Positions 6,438-7,155 of a stretch of DNA of 7,155 nt are shown here, one piece after another (the stretch's first letter is position 1; each line of letters starts with the position of its first letter). The translations under genes and the position numbers were made by a program. A model generated the notes under the pieces. It was not told where the DNA came from. It ran no database searches and worked only from the letters and a program-made list of their open reading frames with translations. Where the stretch lies: assembly GCA_016763355.1 (NCBI GenBank), contig JAESTY010000293.1, positions 1 through 7,155 of the forward strand, given 5' to 3'. This stretch comes from Immundisolibacteraceae bacterium (GTDB taxonomy: Bacteria; Pseudomonadota; Gammaproteobacteria; Immundisolibacterales; Immundisolibacteraceae).

Positions 6438-7155
6438 ATGGATAATCATCCGATCGTGCAGGACTTTCTCGATAAATGGGTCTACCCCACCGGCTTCAGT
6501 GGGCCGGGATACGAATTTAGAATGCGCTTTACCGAACGCTGTTTGCCTGCCTGGAACGTCGCCACCCAGCGCGCAGTTGAAGCTGCCGAACAGGACGCCA
6601 AAGACCCAAGTCGGGAGTGGCTAAAAACCAATGCCATGGCTGGCTATGCCGGCGAAGGGCCACAGATGTCAATCAAGCAGATGTCGACCCAGCTATTGAG
6701 CATCTCGATTGAAGAACAGGCCAAATATATCGACATCCAGCGCATGCGAACCCAGCAGATCTGGGACGAAGTCAAACATGGCCAGCTGCATTGCGACGTA
6801 TTACTACGCGGCGGCTTTTTCGAAAAGGAAGAAGACCTGATGGACAGCGCCGATGCCAATACCCTGGGCATTCTCTCTTACTTCGGGCTCACCGCAATGT
6901 TCCCGCATATTCATCCGCTGGCCCGTAATGCCCAGCATTACTTCTTCGAAGGCACGGCCTGCATGGGCATTGCGGTTCGTATGCAATATATGGATGACCC
7001 GCTGGATCTGCACGACAACCTCAGTCAGTACCCGGAAGAGCTAATGCACTTCATGGAAGGCAAATACCAGATGGATGCCTACGCCCTAACCGAAGCCGAA
7101 CAACAACCAATTGAAGAAGCGCTGGATTTTATGATGCAACCCTGGGCACCCACCC
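6438..7155 (+). CDS. Ferritin-like di-iron oxygenase subunit, 3'-truncated by the window
   Basis: The frame is open from the ATG at 6438 to the window end (239 residues seen). GAGGAG at 6423-6428, nine bases upstream, supports this start. No signal peptide is visible. Ferritin-like di-iron enzymes use a glutamate, an ExxH, a glutamate and a second ExxH on four helices. The first three can be seen: Glu92/Glu93 (SIEEQAKY), E111-V-K-H114 (WDEVKHGQLH) and Glu171 (YFFEGTACMG). The fourth helix would lie near or beyond the cut. The spacing and the helix between 80 and 120 fit an R2-like or PaaA/BoxB-type oxygenase better than storage ferritin. With the adjacent ferredoxin this points to an O2-activating hydroxylase or epoxidase. 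I do not recognise the exact family, and an N-terminal 75-residue segment rich in aromatic residues is unassigned. Substrate unknown; a non-oxygenase ferritin-like role cannot be excluded. Confidence 0.65.
   Translation, partial: MDNHPIVQDFLDKWVYPTGFSGPGYEFRMRFTERCLPAWNVATQRAVEAAEQDAKDPSREWLKTNAMAGYAGEGPQMSIKQMSTQLLSISIEEQAKYIDIQRMRTQQIWDEVKHGQLHCDVLLRGGFFEKEEDLMDSADANTLGILSYFGLTAMFPHIHPLARNAQHYFFEGTACMGIAVRMQYMDDPLDLHDNLSQYPEELMHFMEGKYQMDAYALTEAEQQPIEEALDFMMQPWAPT

Overview
The window reads as chromosomal DNA of a gammaproteobacterium or close relative. The G+C content looks moderate (about half by eye). The glycine decarboxylase is the split, two-subunit type, and its beta subunit closely resembles gammaproteobacterial versions as I remember them. 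All genes lie on the + strand with short gaps, and no gene-free stretch exceeds 300 bases. I see no RNA gene, insertion sequence, CRISPR array or attachment site.

Left part (1-3447). The first gene is the 3' end of a PAS-linked sensor histidine kinase, cut by the window edge. Next comes gcvPB, the PLP-binding subunit of glycine decarboxylase. It is broken into two frames by one apparently missing base near 1264-1266; otherwise it is full length, with its active-site lysine intact. A complete PfkB-family kinase of the nucleoside/adenosine-kinase type follows 31 bases later. This half is housekeeping metabolism plus a signalling gene.

Right part (3575-7155). After a 127-base gap there are four co-directional genes, all with recognisable Shine-Dalgarno sequences. 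(a) A 536-residue protein ends in a phosphohistidine swivelling domain of the PEP-synthase/rifampin-phosphotransferase type but has no ATP-grasp domain. (b) A 250-residue helical protein has a partial, degenerate di-iron ligand pattern. (c) A 97-residue 2x[4Fe-4S] ferredoxin follows. (d) The last gene is a second helical protein, cut at the window end, whose visible part carries an ExxH motif and flanking glutamates expected of a di-iron ferritin-like oxygenase.

How they may work together (inference). The right-hand set looks like a heteromeric di-iron oxygenase with its own ferredoxin, linked to a split dikinase-like phosphotransferase that would need a separate ATP-grasp subunit, as in phenylphosphate synthase. 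I do not recognise this combination as a named pathway, and it is the most interesting part of the window. The substrate cannot be told from the sequence.
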